64,000 nt of DNA from Rhabdothermincola sediminis. Its GTDB lineage: Bacteria; Actinomycetota; Acidimicrobiia; Acidimicrobiales; Acidimicrobilacustridaceae. The stretch lies in the NCBI RefSeq assembly GCF_014805525.1, contig NZ_JACFSZ010000008.1:62001-126000 (forward strand). The letters run 5' to 3'. How positions within the stretch are numbered: the first letter of the stretch is position 1; every line of letters begins with the position of its first letter. A model generated the notes under the pieces. That model was not told where the DNA came from, made no database searches, and saw only the letters and a program-made list of their open reading frames with translations. Positions 33,806-41,663 of the stretch are shown piece after piece. Both the position numbers and the translations under genes were made by a program.

Positions 33806-34405
33806 GTGGTCAATCCCCTCAACCTCTCCCGATCAGACGGTCCCACGCGCCTGAAGCGAAACCGCCTGGGGCTCGGCGCCTTGCTGGTCGTCACGGCGAC
33901 GCTGCTCGGACTCCTGCCGTTGACGACGGTGGACGCAGCGACGGCGCCCATCCGGTACGGCTGGAACGGCGGCCTGCAAGGCTGGGTCGGCGAGAACAGC
34001 CAGGCATCCGTCGACACGACGACGAAGTACGAAGGCGCTGGCGCGCTGGCGGGCACCCGCTCCGTGACCCGGAGCTGGAACACCCTGCGGCTGAACAGCC
34101 CGGTCTTCTCACCGATCGATCTCCGCACCTCGGGCACGGAGCTGTCCACCTACGTGTACGTCCCCGTCGGCACGCCAGGACGGTGGAGTGCCCGTCTCAA
34201 CGTGCAGAGCCCCTCGTGGGTATGGGCGTTCGGTCCGGCCGTTCCGGTCACCCCCGGACAGGACGCACTAGACCATTCGTGGGCCCCGGTCACGAGATGT
34301 TCACCTTCACGCCGGGTGATCTTCCCGAGCAGCAGCGTGGCGGTGGGCCGCCTGGGTCTCGAACCCAGCACCTTGGGATTAAAAGTCCCCTGCTCTACCC
34401 GATGA
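33806..34405 (+). pseudogene. Truncated secreted protein with carbohydrate-binding-like domain
   Basis: The N-terminal part has a Sec signal peptide (LGALLVVTATLLGLLPLTTVDA) and a beta-sandwich resembling a family 4/9 carbohydrate-binding module (YGWNGGLQGWVGENSQASV ... WVWAFGPAVPVTPGQ). Homology-like sequence stops at about 34263; the rest of the frame (DALDHSWAPV onward) is unrelated and reads into the antisense of the tRNA-Lys gene before stopping. The downstream bulk of the original protein is missing. GTG 33806, behind AAAGGAAGGTC, is the likely start; ATG 33788 is an alternative. Confidence 0.7.
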
Positions 34406-34416
34406 GCTAGCGGCCC
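34344..34416 (-). tRNA. tRNA-Lys (anticodon TTT)
   Basis: The 73-nt minus-strand sequence folds as a full cloverleaf: acceptor GGGCCGC/GCGGCCC, D arm GCTC/GAGC, anticodon loop CTTTTAA (TTT, Lys), T arm CTGGG/CCCAG with TTCGAGA, and discriminator A. The outer anticodon-stem pair (27-43) is a G-A mismatch. CCA is not encoded (CCG follows). Confidence 0.95.
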
Positions 34417-34559
34417 ATACAGCAAGATATCCCTCGGGGCGAGCACGGGATCCGAGTCGGGATCGAGCCATGAGGCGCAGAACCGCCGCCGTGGCGATCG
34501 GTATGCCGGATCCCCGGGGCGGCAGGTTCGGTGTGGACGCCCCAGAGCGGCGTTTGGGC

Positions 34560-35130
34560 TCAGCCCTTGCGAGCTCGGATCAGCCAGGCGGCTGACGCGT
34601 AGAGCACCCCGGCCGATCCCGCGTGGGCCTCGATGCTCGATCGGAGCGCGCCGAGCGCCCGGGACCGGCCGTCGTCGTCCAGCCCCTCGAGCATCCACTC
34701 CGAGACGTCGAGCACAAACTCGCACGCGTCGTCGGCGGTGTCGCCGAACCACATCGGCGCCTCGACCGGGTCGAGCCGGATCTCCTCGCAACCGGCGGCG
34801 ACGAGGATGCCCTCCATTCGCTGTGGATCGGAGAGCGCGAAGGGGCCGGGAGCATCCGGGGGCGGCGGAGGCATGTCGCGTCCCGCAGCGAGCGCACCGG
34901 AGAGCTCCCGGGTCCACTCGTTGCCCGCGAGCGGTGCGAGCCACCTCGAGCATCGCCGAGGAGAGGTCCACGCCGAGCGCTGCCTCACCCTCAGCCAGGC
35001 GGGCGGCGTCGAGTGTGGTCTCCCCAGATCCGCAGCCCACGTCGAGGACGCGGTCGGCGGCGCCGATGCCCGCCGCTTCCAGGAACGGCTGGCGGTAGCC
35101 CGCGTCGAGCGCTCCGGCGATGGCTCGGCA
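34560..35130 (-). pseudogene. Methyltransferase remnant with internal deletion and frameshift
   Basis: In one minus-strand frame (about 35130-34940) there is the N-terminal half of a class I SAM methyltransferase: LDAGYRQPFLEAAGI, VLDVGCGSGETT and LGVDLSSAMLEVAR. In a second frame (about 34945-34560) there is its C-terminal part: PLAGNEWTRELSGALAAGRD, GPFALSDPQRMEGILVAAGC and a WLIRARKG end. The switch occurs near 34928-34945; the roughly 90-100 residues expected between these segments are absent. The 5' end also abuts a PadR fragment. It cannot make a working enzyme. Confidence 0.78.
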
Positions 35131-35150
35131 CGCCTGGCGAGGGCCCGGTG

Positions 35151-35522
35151 ATGGAGTTCGAGCAGGGACTCAAGGTCTTCTTCGCGGATCACGGCAGCAA
35201 GCAGACCGCCCTGGCGGCCGTCCGGAGCATCCGCGCCTGGGCCGAGCGGCGGAACGCCGAGAACGTGGCGGTGGCACGCAGCTACCTCGCGGGTCAGGGT
35301 CCGTTCCCCGAGCGGGCCGCGGTCCTCACCCTGATGGGCCGCTTCATGGTCGACTTCGTCGACATGGTGGCAGCGTGGGCGGACTGGGCTACCACCGTGA
35401 TCGAGGCGTGGCCCGATGACCTGCGACTCGCCGAGCCGGAATGGTCGGTGTGGGAGGAGACCGCCCGCCACGAGCTCCCGGAACCTGTCGACGCGGGGGC
35501 CGGGATGCGCCGATCCGGCTGA
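35151..35522 (+). pseudogene. PadR-family regulator fragment lacking the HTH domain
   Basis: The 123-residue frame corresponds to the C-terminal helical (Vir_act_alpha_C) half of PadR regulators: EFEQGLKVFFADHGSKQTAL, FPERAAVLTLMGRFMVDFVD and WADWATTVIEAWP. The N-terminal winged helix that binds DNA is absent; upstream sequence in the frame has no similarity. ATG 35151 coincides with a Met commonly found inside the intact family, so the reading frame may be only a remnant. It borders the methyltransferase remnant directly. Confidence 0.72.
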
Positions 35523-35539
35523 CCGGACCGGGACCTATC

Positions 35540-36166
35540 GTGTTCGGCGTGCCTGCCGAGCCGGGATCCGCATCGCCGAGCCGCGGGCCTCGATCCCCGC
35601 TGACCCTCGGCCGCGGGTTCGACGGTGCCCGCTACCAGGAGCGCTTCGATCAGCTCCAGGCGCAGGGGGTCGACATCCACGGCGAGGCGAACCTCGTCGC
35701 CTCGTACCGGCCGCGGACCGTGCTCGACGCCGGGTGCGGTACGGGCCGGGTGGCGATCGAGTTGCACCGCCGGGGGATCGAGGTGGTGGGTGCCGATCGC
35801 GACCCGTCGATGCTCGCCGTCGCCCGGGAGCGAGCCCCGGAGATCGAGTGGGTCCTGGCGGATCTGGCGTCGCTGGACCTGGGCCGGGCCTTCGACGTGG
35901 TCGTGCTGGCCGGCAACGTGCCGCTGTTCACCCCTCCGGGAACCGAAGCCGCGCTGGTGGCAGGCTGTGCCCGCCACGTCCGCACCGGCGGCCAGATGGT
36001 TGCTGGCTTCCAGCTCGGGCGGGGATACACCCTGGCCGACCACGACCGGTACTGCGGCACGGCCGGGCTGGTGCTCGTCGAGCGGTACGCGACCTGGGAC
36101 CGGGAGCCCTTCGCCGACGGCGGGGACTACGCGGTGTCGATCCACCAGCGCCCCCCGGCACCCTGA
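35540..36166 (+). CDS. Class I SAM-dependent methyltransferase
   Basis: The 208-aa protein carries motif I VLDAGCGTGRVAIEL, motif II-like VVGADRDPSMLAVAR, and EWVLADLASLDL, then AFDVVVLAGNVPLFT in the place of motif IV. It belongs to the small class I methyltransferases of unknown acceptor. Start is GTG 35540 (18 bases after the PadR fragment) or GTG 35549. It is intact, unlike its left neighbours. Confidence 0.85.
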   Translation: MFGVPAEPGSASPSRGPRSPLTLGRGFDGARYQERFDQLQAQGVDIHGEANLVASYRPRTVLDAGCGTGRVAIELHRRGIEVVGADRDPSMLAVARERAPEIEWVLADLASLDLGRAFDVVVLAGNVPLFTPPGTEAALVAGCARHVRTGGQMVAGFQLGRGYTLADHDRYCGTAGLVLVERYATWDREPFADGGDYAVSIHQRPPAP

Positions 36167-36222
36167 CCAGCCGAACCCCCGTTGGCTAGGGTGAGTCGTC
36201 CTTCGAGCGCGCGGGAGGGCCG

Positions 36223-37002
36223 ATGAGTGGGCGTGTGCACCTCGAGATCGACGGCCACGTTGCCGTGATCACCAACGACAACCCGGACAAGCACAACGCC
36301 TTCGACGACGAGATGGACGTGCAGCTGTTCGCCGCGTTCGAGGAGGTGAGGAACCGCCCCGAGGTGCGCGCGGTGATCTGGCGCGGAGAGGGTCAGAGCT
36401 TCTCGTCAGGCCGTGACGTGGGCGCGATCGGCACGAACCGCACCCAGCTCACCCACCACCAGCTCATGCAGCGGGGTCACCGCGGCATCCAGACCGTCCT
36501 CGCGCTCGATGTGCCGGTCATCGTGGCCTGCAAGGGTTGGACGATCGGAGGATCGTTCCAACGGGCGTTGCTCTGCGACATCCGGGTCGCGGCCGAAGGT
36601 AGTCGCTTCAGGTTGCCGGAGGTCACCCACGGCGTGATACCGGACACCGGTGGGGTGGCTCGCCTGTACCAGATGGCCGGTCACGGGCTGGTGAGCGACA
36701 TGGTGTTCACCGGGCGGGTGCTGACCGCGGAGGAGGCCCTCCACCACGGCGTGGTCAGCCGTGTCGTCCCGCTCGACACCCTCGATGAGGTGGTGCGCGA
36801 GATGGCGGGCGCCATCGCGGCCGCTCCGCCTCTCACGGTCAAGCTGGCCCGCCGGGTCATCGCCAACCTCGCCGACCCCGAGGTGCTCGCCTCGATGGAA
36901 GAGGAGCTGCTCGCCCAGACCGTGATCGCGACCTCCGCCGACTTCGCCGAGTTCAAGGCATCGAAGGCCGAAGGTCGCGAGCCCCGTTACGTCCGCGGCT
37001 GA
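36223..37002 (+). CDS. Enoyl-CoA hydratase/isomerase family protein
   Basis: The 259-aa protein has the crotonase oxyanion-hole segment FSSGRDV, the GWTIGGSFQRALLCDIRVA helix, and LPEVTHGVIPDTGG. The Glu in LPEVTHG aligns with one of the two catalytic Glu of hydratases, whereas the first (normally in GGxxE) is replaced here (GGSFQ), so it may act on a different reaction of the superfamily. It precedes a dienoyl-CoA-reductase-like SDR by 35 bases in the same direction, suggesting unsaturated fatty acyl-CoA metabolism. Start ATG 36223 with GGGAGGGCC. Confidence 0.88.
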   Translation: MSGRVHLEIDGHVAVITNDNPDKHNAFDDEMDVQLFAAFEEVRNRPEVRAVIWRGEGQSFSSGRDVGAIGTNRTQLTHHQLMQRGHRGIQTVLALDVPVIVACKGWTIGGSFQRALLCDIRVAAEGSRFRLPEVTHGVIPDTGGVARLYQMAGHGLVSDMVFTGRVLTAEEALHHGVVSRVVPLDTLDEVVREMAGAIAAAPPLTVKLARRVIANLADPEVLASMEEELLAQTVIATSADFAEFKASKAEGREPRYVRG

Positions 37003-37037
37003 GCCGCGCACCGGTCGCCGAACCGCAAGGAGACGAC

Positions 37038-37907
37038 ATGGGTCTACCCGAACCGCCGCCGCTGGGTGCCTCGGCGCTGCCACCTGGCACCTTCGACGGC
37101 CACGTCGTGCTCGTCACGGGTGGTGGTACCGGTCTGGGCAAGGCGATCGCCACGGAGTTCGCCCGGCTCGGCGCGGCCGTCGCCATCGCCAGCCGCAAGC
37201 CCGAGCATCTCGATGCCGGGGTCGAGGCCATCGCGGCGCTGGGCGGTCCGGTTCATGCCGTGGCCTGTGACATCCGTGACCCCGAGGCGATCGCGGCGGC
37301 GTTCGACGACATCGAGCGCGTGCTGGGCCTGCCGCACGTGCTGGTGAACAACGCCGCGGCGAACTTCCCGGTGCCGGCCGAGGACATGAGCCCCAACGCC
37401 TGGCGCACGGTCGTCGACATCACCCTGAACGGCACGTTCTTCTGCGCTCGCGAGTTCGCGAGGCGCCATCTCGCGGAGGGGATCCCGGGATCGATCATCA
37501 ACGTGGGTGCCTCGTACGCGTGGACCGGCGGGCCGGGCTTCGCGCACTCGGCCGCGGCGAAGGCAGGGGTGAAGAACATGGTCGAGACCCTCGCCGTCGA
37601 GTGGGGTCCCTACGGCATCCAGGTCAACGGCCTCGTGCCCGGGCTCTTCCCCCATGACGACATGACCGCGGACATCAAGGGCAACCTCGACCGCACCAGC
37701 GAGAAGGATGCCTGCCAGCCGGCGATGCGCGTCGGTCGGGTGCGCGAGCTCGGCTGGGCCGCAACCTTCCTCGCCTCGCCGTACGCACGGTTCATCTCCG
37801 GTCACACGCTCGTGGTTGACGGGGCCAACTGGCAACGGCGCACGCTCACCAACCCGCCCGTCGTCACCGTGCGCGAGCAGATGGGCAAGGGTCCGTTCCA
37901 GGCCTGA
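37038..37907 (+). CDS. SDR-family oxidoreductase, 2,4-dienoyl-CoA reductase-like
   Basis: The 289-aa SDR has the cofactor loop TGGGTGLG, NNAAANFPVPAEDMS and a C-terminal SGHTLVVDGANW. The usual YxxxK Tyr is absent: the segment reads FAHSAAAKAGV, as in 2,4-dienoyl-CoA reductases, where Tyr comes from elsewhere. Pairing with the enoyl-CoA hydratase-like gene fits beta-oxidation of unsaturated acyl-CoA. Its last codons (GPFQA) lie in a 30-bp sequence duplicated 61 bases downstream. ATG 37038 follows AAGGAGACG. Confidence 0.87.
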   Translation: MGLPEPPPLGASALPPGTFDGHVVLVTGGGTGLGKAIATEFARLGAAVAIASRKPEHLDAGVEAIAALGGPVHAVACDIRDPEAIAAAFDDIERVLGLPHVLVNNAAANFPVPAEDMSPNAWRTVVDITLNGTFFCAREFARRHLAEGIPGSIINVGASYAWTGGPGFAHSAAAKAGVKNMVETLAVEWGPYGIQVNGLVPGLFPHDDMTADIKGNLDRTSEKDACQPAMRVGRVRELGWAATFLASPYARFISGHTLVVDGANWQRRTLTNPPVVTVREQMGKGPFQA

Positions 37908-37979
37908 CCGGCAGCCGTCGAGGACCGCCGCCCCCGCGGAGACCAGTGCGGGTCCGTTCCAGGCCTGACCGGCAGCCGT
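37889..37979. repeat. 30-bp direct repeat with 61-base period
   Basis: The 30-base sequence at 37889-37918, which encodes the last residues and stop of the SDR gene, is repeated exactly at 37950-37979 after a 31-base spacer. It ends just before the next gene's start at 37995. It looks like a recent local duplication. Confidence 0.9.
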
Positions 37980-37994
37980 AGCCTGGGCGGCCGC

Positions 37995-39212
37995 ATGGAG
38001 GGTCAGAGCGGGACCTGGCAACGCCTTCGTTACCCGGTCGTCGCCTTCCTCGCCGTCGCCTGCTGGCTGGTGCTGGTGGTGTGGGTCTCCGACCACTGGT
38101 TGGAGCGTCATCCCGGCTACCCGGTGGCACCTGTGCCGTTCAGGGGGTCATGGCTACTCGGGGGTTGGTTCCGCTTCGACGGGGGCTGGTACGACCTCAT
38201 CGCTCGCACCGGCTACTACTCGCTCGGTCCCGATCAGCAGTCACCGGTGGCGTTCTTCCCCGCGTACCCGCTGTCGATGCGGGCCGTGGGATGGGTGCTC
38301 GGCGACGAGATCCTGGCCGGCGTCCTGATCACGTTCGTGTGCGGCCTGGTCGCGACCGTGCTGCTCTACCGGTGGACCCTCGAGCGGCTCGGGTCCTCCG
38401 CAGCGCGCACCACCGTGCTCCTGCTCGTGCTGTTCCCCTACGGGTGGTACCTGTTCGGCGCGGTGTACGCCGACGCGCTGTTCCTGGTGGCGGTGCTGGC
38501 GGCGTTCGTGCTACTGGAGCGGGACCATCCGGTCCTGGCCGGGCTCGCCGGAGCGGTCGCCACCGCGGCCCGACCGGTGGCCCTGGCGGTCGTGCTCGGT
38601 CTGGTCGCCGTGCTCGTCGAACGGCGGGGGGGTTGGCGGAAGGTCCGGGGCTTGAGACCGGCCGACGCGGGGGTGCTGCTCTCGCTCACCGGACTGGTCG
38701 CCTGGTCGGGCTACCTGTGGAGCCGCTTCGGCGACCCGCTGCTCTGGGTGAAGATCCAGCGCGCCGCAGGCTGGGACCAGGGATCGGGTCCTCGCACGTG
38801 GTTCAAGGTCACCTTCTTCCAGCGTCTCAAGCACCTGCCGTTCTGGTTGAGTGACTCCGTGACCGGCTCCACCACCCACCATCCCGCGCCCTGGACCGAG
38901 TCCGCCTACACCCTCGGGCTCATCCTGCAGGCCACCTTGCTGCTCGGGTTCCTGGCACTCACCGTCCTCGTCTGGAAGCGGCTCGGTTGGGGGTACGGGG
39001 TCTATGCGATCACCCTGCTCGCGGTGCCCCTCGCCGGCACCAAGGACTTCCAAGGTGTCGGCCGGTACCTGCTGGCGGCGTTCCCGTGCTTCGCCGTGCT
39101 GGCCACCCTCCTCGATCCTCGCCCGAGGCTGCGGCTGGCCACGCTCATCGTGAGCGCGATGCTGCTCACGTTGTTGGCGTCTGCCTATGCGCGCGGGTAC
39201 TACGTTGCCTGA
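37995..39212 (+). CDS. PIG-V-like membrane mannosyltransferase
   Basis: The 405-aa protein has about ten membrane helices. After the first helix the loop reads RFDGGWYDLIARTGY, the DG/HWDxxxF-like catalytic loop of GT-C mannosyltransferases of the PIG-V/GPI-MT II type that use polyprenyl-phosphate-mannose. AFFPAYPLSMR and FPYGWYLFGAVYADALF are further family segments. It is followed 1 base later by a polyprenyl-phosphate-sugar-synthase-like GT2, which may supply its donor. Start ATG 37995. Confidence 0.83.
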   Translation: MEGQSGTWQRLRYPVVAFLAVACWLVLVVWVSDHWLERHPGYPVAPVPFRGSWLLGGWFRFDGGWYDLIARTGYYSLGPDQQSPVAFFPAYPLSMRAVGWVLGDEILAGVLITFVCGLVATVLLYRWTLERLGSSAARTTVLLLVLFPYGWYLFGAVYADALFLVAVLAAFVLLERDHPVLAGLAGAVATAARPVALAVVLGLVAVLVERRGGWRKVRGLRPADAGVLLSLTGLVAWSGYLWSRFGDPLLWVKIQRAAGWDQGSGPRTWFKVTFFQRLKHLPFWLSDSVTGSTTHHPAPWTESAYTLGLILQATLLLGFLALTVLVWKRLGWGYGVYAITLLAVPLAGTKDFQGVGRYLLAAFPCFAVLATLLDPRPRLRLATLIVSAMLLTLLASAYARGYYVA

Positions 39213-39213
39213 G

Positions 39214-40008
39214 ATGGCCTCGTCCGCGCGCCGACCGCACTTCGAGAGCCTGACGATCTTCTTCCCGATGTGGAACGAGGAGGCCACGATCGAGCGCGCC
39301 GTGGCAGCAGCGTTCGACGCTGGCGATCGACTCGTCGCCACCGGCGAGATCGGCACCTTCGACATCCTGGTGATCGACGACGCGTCCACGGACAACACCC
39401 CGGTGATCGCGGACAAGCTGGCGGCCGAGCACGAGCAGTTGCGTGTCATCCATCACGAACGGAACCGCAAGCTCGGCGGCTCCCTGAAGACCGGCTTCGC
39501 GAACGCCACCGGCGAGCTGGTCCTCTACACCGACGCCGATCTGCCTTTCGATCTGGCGGAGACGACGAAGGCGGTCCGGCTGTTGCGCATCTACGAGGCC
39601 GACATCGTGAGCGCGTACCGGTTCGACCGCACCGGAGAAGGCCCCCGCCGGCTCGTGTACTCCTACGTCTACAACCACCTGGTGCAACTGGCGTTCGGGC
39701 TGCGCCTGCGTGACATGAACTTCGCGTTCAAGCTGCTCCGTCGCCGGGTGTTCGATCACATCGAGCTCAAGAGCGAAGGGTCCTTCATCGACGTCGAACT
39801 GCTCGCTCGCGCCCACCGGCTCGGTTTTCACATCGTCCAGTTCGGGGTCGACTACTTCCCCCGCACCAGAGGCATCTCGACGCTGTCATCGAACGCCGTC
39901 ATCCTCCAGATCCTGCGCGAGATGTGGGAGTTGCGCAGCGACCTGAGATCCCTCGAACCCCTCCCTGCCAGCCTGCTGGAGCACCGCAGCCCGTCGACCG
40001 AACCATGA
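39214..40008 (+). CDS. Family 2 glycosyltransferase, dolichol-phosphate-mannose-synthase-like
   Basis: The 264-aa protein has the GT2 start LTIFFPMWNEEATIERAV, the DILVIDDASTDNTP donor segment, and DADLPFDL as the metal-binding DxD. The second half (GLRLRDMNFAFKLLRRRVF, IDVELLARA) fits the DPM1-like subgroup; it lacks C-terminal membrane helices. ATG 39214 is preferred to ATG 39187, which overlaps the previous gene. It ends with ATGA overlapping the deacetylase gene. It probably charges polyprenyl phosphate with a hexose for the PIG-V-like enzyme. Confidence 0.87.
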   Translation: MASSARRPHFESLTIFFPMWNEEATIERAVAAAFDAGDRLVATGEIGTFDILVIDDASTDNTPVIADKLAAEHEQLRVIHHERNRKLGGSLKTGFANATGELVLYTDADLPFDLAETTKAVRLLRIYEADIVSAYRFDRTGEGPRRLVYSYVYNHLVQLAFGLRLRDMNFAFKLLRRRVFDHIELKSEGSFIDVELLARAHRLGFHIVQFGVDYFPRTRGISTLSSNAVILQILREMWELRSDLRSLEPLPASLLEHRSPSTEP

Positions 40009-40853
40009 GCCGGTTGCTCATCGTGAACGCTGACGATTTCGGGCTGACCGAAGGCGTGTCCCGGGCCATCCTCCGATCGCACCGGGACGGGGTTGTCACC
40101 TCGACGTCGGTGCTGGCCCTCGGGCCGGCCTTCGAGCGGACGGTGCGGTGGCTCGATGACGCGCCTCAGCTCGGCACGGGCGCACACCTCGCGGCGGTGG
40201 GAGAGGATCCGCCGCTGCTGGAGGCCCGCGAGATCCCGACGCTCGTCGACACGCGGGGTCGCCTGCGGCCGTCGTGGAGGCAGCTCCTCCCGCTGCTCGC
40301 GGCCCGGCGAGTCGACCCGGCGGACATCCGCCGGGAGTTCACCGCCCAGCTCGAGCGCATCCTCGGTGCGGGGCGAGCGGTCGATCACCTCGACACCCAT
40401 CAGAACGTGCACCTCTGGCCAGCCGTTCGGGACGTGCTCTTCGAGCTGGGTGAGCGCTTCGGGGTGCGCGCGGTGCGCGTCACCCGCTCCTCGGCTCGAG
40501 GTGTGATCGGCTGGACGGTGAGGCGCCTGGCTCGGGACCTCGAGGCGTGCTGCGACGAGCGGGGATGGCTCTACCCGCGGGCATCGACGGGACTCGACGA
40601 GGCGGGGGCCCTCGACCTCGGTGGCATGGTCGCCGCGGTGGACCGCCTGGCCAGCGGTGGGGCCGAATCGGCCGAGCTCGCCACCCATCCGGGCGAGCGG
40701 GGCGACCCTGATCTGCGACGGTACCGGTGGGGCTACCGGTGGAGTGACGAGCTCGAGGCCCTCTGCTCGCGGACCGTGCGCACCGCGATCGACGAAGCCG
40801 GCTTCCGGCTGGGCACCTTCGCCGAGCTCGACCCCGAGCCGACCGTGAGGTGA
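40005..40853 (+). CDS. YdjC/ChbG-family carbohydrate deacetylase
   Basis: The 282-aa protein begins LLIVNADDFGLTEGVSRAI, with the metal-binding DD pair, then has HLDTHQNVHLWP and ELATHPGE supplying metal-site histidines. Family members remove N-acetyl groups from amino sugars. It overlaps the GT2 gene by 4 bases and is followed 7 bases later by a methyltransferase. In similar clusters the enzyme deacetylates lipid-linked N-acetylhexosamine; that role is inferred. Confidence 0.88.
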   Translation: MSRLLIVNADDFGLTEGVSRAILRSHRDGVVTSTSVLALGPAFERTVRWLDDAPQLGTGAHLAAVGEDPPLLEAREIPTLVDTRGRLRPSWRQLLPLLAARRVDPADIRREFTAQLERILGAGRAVDHLDTHQNVHLWPAVRDVLFELGERFGVRAVRVTRSSARGVIGWTVRRLARDLEACCDERGWLYPRASTGLDEAGALDLGGMVAAVDRLASGGAESAELATHPGERGDPDLRRYRWGYRWSDELEALCSRTVRTAIDEAGFRLGTFAELDPEPTVR

Positions 40854-40860
40854 TCGGACC

Positions 40861-41568
40861 GTGAAGCGGCCGCGCTCGACCATCGCCCGAACGACGCTGG
40901 CCCGCTATCGCCATGCGCCTGCCGGCGACCGCTTCCACGTGCAGGTCCGCTGGCTCACCTGCCCCATCGACGAGTTGGAGCGGCGGGTGCCACGGGCCGG
41001 CCGGATCCTCGACCTGGGGTGTGGTCACGGCTTGGTGAGCCTCTACCTGGCAGCGTGCGCCCCCGGCCGGGAGGTCACGGGTGTCGACATCGACGAGCAC
41101 AAGATCGAGCTGGCGCGCCGAGCGGCGGCTGCGTCCCCGGCCACGTCGGCCGTCTTCGCGGTCTCGCCGGACGGCTCGCTACCGACCGGTGAGTGGGACG
41201 CAATCGTCATCACCGACGTGCTCTACCTGCTCGGTCCGGAGGCGAGGGCGGAGCTCCTGCGCCGGTGCGCGGCGGCGCTGGCCCCCGGCGGGCTGCTGCT
41301 GGTGAAGGAGACCGACACCCGACCGAGGTGGAAGCACCGGCTGGCGGCGTTCCAGGAGGTGCTGGCGACGAAGGTCCTGCGCATCACCGCCGGGTCAGCA
41401 CTCGACTTCGCCAGCTCGACCGAGCTCGGTGAGGTGCTGCGGGCGGCCGGCTTGGAGGTAGAGGTCGAACGTCTGGACCGGGGCTACCTGCACCCCCATG
41501 TGCTGCTCACCGGCCGCCGCCCCCGGATCCCGCCCCCGGACCCCGTCCCCTCCCCGAACTGTTCATGA
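40861..41568 (+). CDS. Class I SAM-dependent methyltransferase
   Basis: The 235-aa protein has motif I ILDLGCGHGLVSLYL, VTGVDIDEHKIELAR and WDAIVITDVLYLL, a typical class I fold. It ends in PSPNCS, where the last codons and stop TGA lie within the second 49-bp palindromic repeat, so the natural C-terminus may have been reshaped by the repeat. GTG 40861 starts 7 bases after the deacetylase gene. The acceptor is likely a glycolipid intermediate of the same module. Confidence 0.83.
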   Translation: MKRPRSTIARTTLARYRHAPAGDRFHVQVRWLTCPIDELERRVPRAGRILDLGCGHGLVSLYLAACAPGREVTGVDIDEHKIELARRAAAASPATSAVFAVSPDGSLPTGEWDAIVITDVLYLLGPEARAELLRRCAAALAPGGLLLVKETDTRPRWKHRLAAFQEVLATKVLRITAGSALDFASSTELGEVLRAAGLEVEVERLDRGYLHPHVLLTGRRPRIPPPDPVPSPNCS

Positions 41569-41604
41569 GATGGCGGTCGTGAGCCTCGGCTTCCTGAACA
41601 GTTC
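41556..41604. repeat. 49-bp palindromic repeat, copy 2
   Basis: Arms GAACTGTTCA and TGAACAGTTC, total length 49 and internal GCGGTC are the same as in the copy at 33544-33592; other internal bases differ. It spans the stop codon of the methyltransferase gene and ends 59 bases before the secreted propeller protein gene. Confidence 0.85.
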
Positions 41605-41663
41605 ACCAGGACGCTCACTGGTACGGTGACCGCCGTCCGAACACCTGCCCTCACCTTGCGTCC

